23,208 bases of DNA from Choristocarpus tenellus KU-1152 (Eukaryota; Phaeophyceae), in contig CAXNAD020000260.1 in the NCBI GenBank assembly GCA_964200185.2, forward strand, positions 1-23,208, written 5' to 3'. Within the stretch, counting starts at the first letter, position 1, and the number at the start of each line of letters is the position of its first letter. The notes under the pieces were generated by a model. It did not search any database, was not told where the DNA came from, and saw only the letters and a list, made by a program, of their open reading frames with translations. The translations under genes and the position numbers were made by a program. This document shows, in pieces, positions 19,620-23,208 of this stretch.

Positions 19620-21292
19620 GGTGACATGGTGGGTGTGGTGACGAAGTGATGCTTTGATCTCGTGGTACGGAGTGAGCGATGTGATACCGGTTAGGGGGAG
19701 TGAAATTGATGGAAGACGAGGCAAAGAATTTTATTCAGAATTCGTGAGCAAAGCAAACCTATTATAAATATACCATAGAGTTAAGAGGGTCCTTGAACGT
19801 CCATGGTTCACAACCTTGTCATTGTTATGTGCAGGTTCGAACCTGGTTGAGTTCAGATTATCCCTCCCTCAAGGAATCTAGTTTCTATGGACCAGCTGAC
19901 AGGTACAAGGGAAAGGTACGCGTTAACTCCAGTCTGTCTCTAAACCACAAAAATGATTTGGAAAAACTAAACTATAGTAGAAGACCTCGTTGTCTATTGC
20001 AGGCAAAAGAGTGCTTCACACAAGATACGTGGGAGGATACGAATTGGTGAGCGAAGGGACGACTAAACCCAACACGCGAGAAGAATCACGTCAGGTACAC
20101 ACGGCAAAGTGTAACAATAGTCATAGTACAACATCTGGTTCGTATTAATTACACTGAGTAAATAATAATGAGAGAGAGCTGAGTGTGGACTGCCCCTGAC
20201 AGCGGGCCAGGGTCTGGGTTAGGTCGATTCATAAATGAAAAACAAACCCAGAAATGAGTAGGTTTTATCGTGATGGGATCACGAAATCAGAGACTAAAAT
20301 AACGAAAAAACTCCTCTCTTTATTGATGGACATGATGATGTACACCATATATGCACCCCAAGAACTCGGTGCACCTCTGTTCATGTATTTTACTGACCTG
20401 CAGCAAGTATATGACTTTGTTGCCTGCGATGTCCAGTAGCAGCATGTGCTTGCCAAATTTAGAGTGAGTTACTAAGAATATTTCAGCCATTCACCAATTC
20501 CACGATGGATTATGGTGATGCATTCGAACGGGTGATAGGGAATGCACAAACTGGTTTGAGGTAGGACAGGGTCTTCGATGAGGGTGTATTCTTCCTCCCA
20601 TCCCCTTCAACATCTTCAGAGCCAAAGTATTCAAGACGTAGGCAAGGTTGCGTCTTAAGAATAAAGAGAAATGACAGAAAGACCTCAGTTAAACAATTTG
20701 CAGAGAGAGGCTTACTGAGAAGTAGTGTCGCTTTTGTGTGGAAAGAGCGAATGTCAACTTTGCATACAGTATTGTGCACATAGAGCAATGAGATAGGGTG
20801 AAATTGCACAAATGACAAAGATCGCTTAGAATGCAAAAGGGCCCAAACCTGCCTACCTCTACTTCAAGACGGCTGTCACTAGACCAGAAGCCGACAAGGA
20901 GTATAAGAGGTACAAGTCTCATAGGCGCCCAGCATATTCGGAATTTCTGGTGGCAGATTGGAGACAAGAGTTACATTTACACTTAGCATTCATTGCCTGG
21001 GTCGTTCGTTTGGGTGGCGTTTAAGGTTAGGTATAACCAGGTATACTTTAATCAAGTAATAATACATCTGTTCCCACTCTTGGTGACCTAAAGACCAGGG
21101 TTCGAACCCCAATATGACCACTCTTTGAATTCGAACCCCCCTCCCCCACGATGCCCTACCCTGGGGGCTTAGTCATGGGCATCACGAATATGCAATTATT
21201 CTTTTAATCCGATATCTACGTCAATAGTCATGACGGGACAACCCCAGATCCATAACCTATTGGTACCACTATACTACTACCACTCATAATGA
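19620..21292. other. Intergenic stretch, no gene recognised
   Basis: Apart from the weak candidate exon at 20398-20490, I see only B-box-like words, GGTTCGAACCT near 19834 (inside the 14-bp palindrome at 19832-19845) and GGGTTCGAACCCC at 21098-21110. Neither has a convincing tRNA cloverleaf around it. Confidence 0.5.
20398..20490 (-). other. Weak candidate first exon of an unknown gene
   Basis: A minus-strand ATG at 20490, preceded at once by an in-frame stop, opens MAEIFLVTHSKFGKHMLLLD then IAGNKVIYLLQ and ends at a possible donor CAG|GTCAGT. The composition looks coding, but I find no following exon between here and 17.5 kb and no homology. Confidence 0.2.
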
Positions 21293-21294
21293 TA

Positions 21295-21322
21295 CTTCCT
21301 CCGTTTGGAATTAAATGTAACA
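21295..21322 (+). repeat. Left terminal inverted repeat of the mariner element
   Basis: It begins CTTCCTCCGTTTGGAATT and ends TGTAACA. Twenty of 28 positions match the reverse complement of the right end. It is preceded by TA at 21293-21294. Confidence 0.85.
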
Positions 21323-21447
21323 TAACAATTAAAACCCTGATTAAGAAACATTTTTTTTTTTCGCATGTTCATATTTTATGAGTGTATTGCGCAGACACTA
21401 TAAGGTTGCCCACCAAAAAAAAGGAGAATGGGGCAGCCTACCCCTAT

Positions 21448-22700
21448 CTATAATTTTGCCCTCGAAGCCCTCCAAAACTCCATTCCAGCACAATATTTCA
21501 CCGTATTCATTGGGGCATTTGGGGGGAGCTTGCCCGTCCACTCAGCCCTTTCCTTGCTAAGATGGGGAATTTTGAAGACTTTGTAACTCTTGGACCCCAG
21601 CACTTCACTGTAGACTGCGAAGAGACTCTGCCAGATGCATTCTAGTGTCTCCTGGGGGTACACATCGAACACCTCCATTGTGGTCTCCACCAGCTCCTGT
21701 GTTGGTTACCCCCATCCCCACATCTTCCTTCAGTCGTTGGATGGAATAAAAAAATCCCAGGTCGTTGACGTTGAGGTCAGGTGAGTTGGCTGGTCGGGTC
21801 TCTATGACAATGTCGTCCCCTGACACCTCCTCGATTGCACCATGATCCCCCCCTTGGTGTGCAGCTTTGCCTCGTCCTGCTGCATGAAGATGGTATGTCC
21901 TTCCAGACTTGGCATGAGTACCTTGATTGCCGGGATGACATCCTCAACCATGAGCTTCTTATATCTCTCCCCATCCAACGTGACTTGCACAAGCACCTTG
22001 GTGCCCTCGGGGTGGTGTTTGCTGGAGCACTGAGCAACCGTAGTGTCCAAGACTAACCCTAATCGCGATTTTCCCATTGAACCTCACCCTGTTGAGAGGT
22101 TCCTAGGGCGTGACACAGGAATATCACCCTTGTAATGTAACACTTATTCTGTGCCCATGGGAGTTTGGGGGGCTCAGTGGGGAGCATATACACACCTTGC
22201 CCATCGTTGAGGATGTAATAGCACTTTTCGTCCATACGCACCCAGGCATATAGGTCGTCCACTAATATCCCACTTCCCTCCCTCCTATACTTGTGGCTTT
22301 TGACGAAACCCACCCTGTTGAATTTCTGGTCGTTGGAGAGGACTGTCTTGGTCTACTGCTTGACCTTCACCTTCTTGCACTTCCACAGATTCCACAACAA
22401 GGCAAGCATTTTTGGAAGGATGTGTGGTGTACCGATGGGACATCCCAAATGTCGAGGATACATGTACAGCGACCACATTGCCCTTTACGATGTCGTACAA
22501 GGTCCATACATTTGCCCTGTGCAATCTGGCTGTCACACTCCTTCAGATGACGGAACACCATGATAACTCAGGAAATCCCAAAGTCCTCTGCAATGGCCAT
22601 CGTTCCCTGAGGCATCTGAGCCTTGCATCTTCTTGGTCTAGGCATCGCGCCACCATGCTGTTCTTCATTGGGGTGTTTGAGTCCTAACTCCAGATGGACT
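21448..22700 (-). pseudogene. Frameshifted mariner-like transposase
   Basis: From right to left the pieces are: a helix-turn-helix remnant (AIAEDFGIS, about 22568-22620, then a stop); the first catalytic D in RMDEKCYYI (codon 22230-22232), followed by KCYITRVIFL; VTLDGERYKKLMVEDVIPAI and the second D in MQQDEAKLHT (21874-21876); then the third D in NSPDLNVNDLGFF (21776-21778); and a C-terminal KIPHLSKERAEWTGKLP. The NSPDLNVxDLGFF form is typical of the plant-type mariner group. The pieces lie in different frames, with shifts near 22.07, 21.82 and 21.70 kb plus more upstream, so no functional enzyme is made. Confidence 0.88.
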
Positions 22701-22997
22701 TCTACCCGAAGAATCGGGACCAAGATCGACAATGGGATGAGCGAGCAACTCAAAAAATGGGGAGCCATCATTTAAGGCATTCCAATAAACACCTGTCTTG
22801 ACAGTTTCACGAGGTCTTTGAACTCCGTAAAATGCGACTTGGTCCACTTTGCACCAGTGATCATCCACAATCACGACAACCCACCATCTCCAACTTTGCA
22901 CACCTCTCAATAAAAATGAGAACAAATAAGCCTTGTCCAGAGACGGTTTATGATGTGGGTTATTCCTGGGCGAGAACGGAGCTCAATAAAGTTATGT

Positions 22998-23025
22998 TGT
23001 TACACCCAATTCTGAAGGGATGAAA
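22998..23025 (-). repeat. Right terminal inverted repeat of the mariner element
   Basis: On the minus strand it reads TTTCATCCCTTCAGAATT and continues to TGTAACA, pairing with the left terminus. It is followed by TA at 23026-23027. Confidence 0.85.
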
Positions 23026-23176
23026 TATTAATTTTGACATTATTAGCACTGTTGTGCTTTGGAGCATTGTTCATCAGGTCTACAATCTACCTCACACCTT
23101 CGAAATGTTCCATTCCTGTTTTTATTTGCGAAAGCGTTGGAACATTTTTGCTTCTAGTATTTCACCCAAAGCATCT

Positions 23177-23197
23177 GGGGGGGGGGGGGGGGGGGGG
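23177..23197 (+). repeat. Homopolymer run of 21 G
   Basis: An uninterrupted G tract close to the window end. Its exact length is likely to be unreliable in sequencing. The rest of 23028-23208 holds nothing I recognise. Confidence 0.9.
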
Positions 23198-23208
23198 CTA
23201 GTAGCGAG

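Larger units (their letters stand above)
21295..23025 (-). mobile_element. Mariner-like DNA transposon (Tc1/mariner superfamily), nearly complete but inactive
   Basis: The 1731-bp element is bounded by imperfect terminal inverted repeats and flanked on both sides by TA, the target duplication of this superfamily. It contains a broken transposase on the minus strand with all three catalytic aspartates recognisable. The CTTCCTCCGTTTG terminus is close to the CTCCCTCCGT ends of plant mariner-like and Stowaway elements. Loss of frame and drift of the repeats mean it has been inactive for some time. Confidence 0.88.

Noticed and set aside
19832-19845. tRNA B box or operator at the palindrome CAGGTTCGAACCTG
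   Set aside because: No A box at the right distance forms a tRNA; a lone 14-bp palindrome is weak evidence for a regulatory site.
21098-21110. Functional tRNA gene at GGGTTCGAACCCC
   Set aside because: The T stem pairs only in part, no D arm or anticodon arm can be drawn, and there is no acceptor stem.
22285-22563. Overlapping plus-strand frames at 22.29-22.56 kb as genes
   Set aside because: They are antisense shadows of the mariner transposase pseudogene.

Overview
The window is nuclear DNA from an intron-rich eukaryote, with moderate GC and most of the length in introns and repeats. Vertebrate-type TTAGGG telomeric blocks sit inside it. The mariner element resembles the plant/algal type, so an alga or other protist is plausible, but the sequence does not name the lineage.

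Positions 1-17485 are almost entirely one minus-strand gene, read from right to left. Nineteen well-supported coding exons (plus one tentative exon near 16.6-16.75 kb) join in consistent phase. They encode more than 1,140 residues of an SNF2-family DNA translocase of the SMARCAL1/ZRANB3 annealing-helicase group. Exon 1 (17099-17485) has the start codon and a low-complexity N-terminus. Exons 2-3 encode a domain I do not recognise. Exons 4-17 carry the helicase core in order: Q-like motif, motif I (DEMGTGK), Ia, Ib, II (DESH, alone in a 36-nt microexon), III (LSGTP), the RRLK segment, IV, V (ITAGGQGLDFTAA), VI (QAEDRLHRRGQ) and the closing segment. Exons 18-19 encode an acidic, serine-rich linker that ends in a segment like the C-terminal region of ZRANB3. 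The gene runs off the left edge, so its C-terminus is missing here.

The introns hold several repeats. Intron 7 carries three near-identical 69-bp copies of the exon-7 end plus donor site, separated by interstitial telomeric repeats that meet head to head. Introns 10, 11 and 19 carry same-orientation copies of a ~240-bp repeat (the intron-19 copy is cut by the window edge). In the two fuller copies a perfect hairpin is conserved through paired base changes. A tRNA-like/SINE-like segment lies opposite the gene near 15.65 kb.

Positions 17486-21292 are mostly intergenic. They hold a purine-rich tract, a short GGAGTG-type minisatellite, a ~230-bp long inverted repeat with a nested hairpin between its arms, and diverged direct repeats. 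Positions 21295-23025 are a nearly complete but frameshifted mariner-like element with recognisable terminal inverted repeats and TA target-site duplications. The window ends with a run of 21 G.
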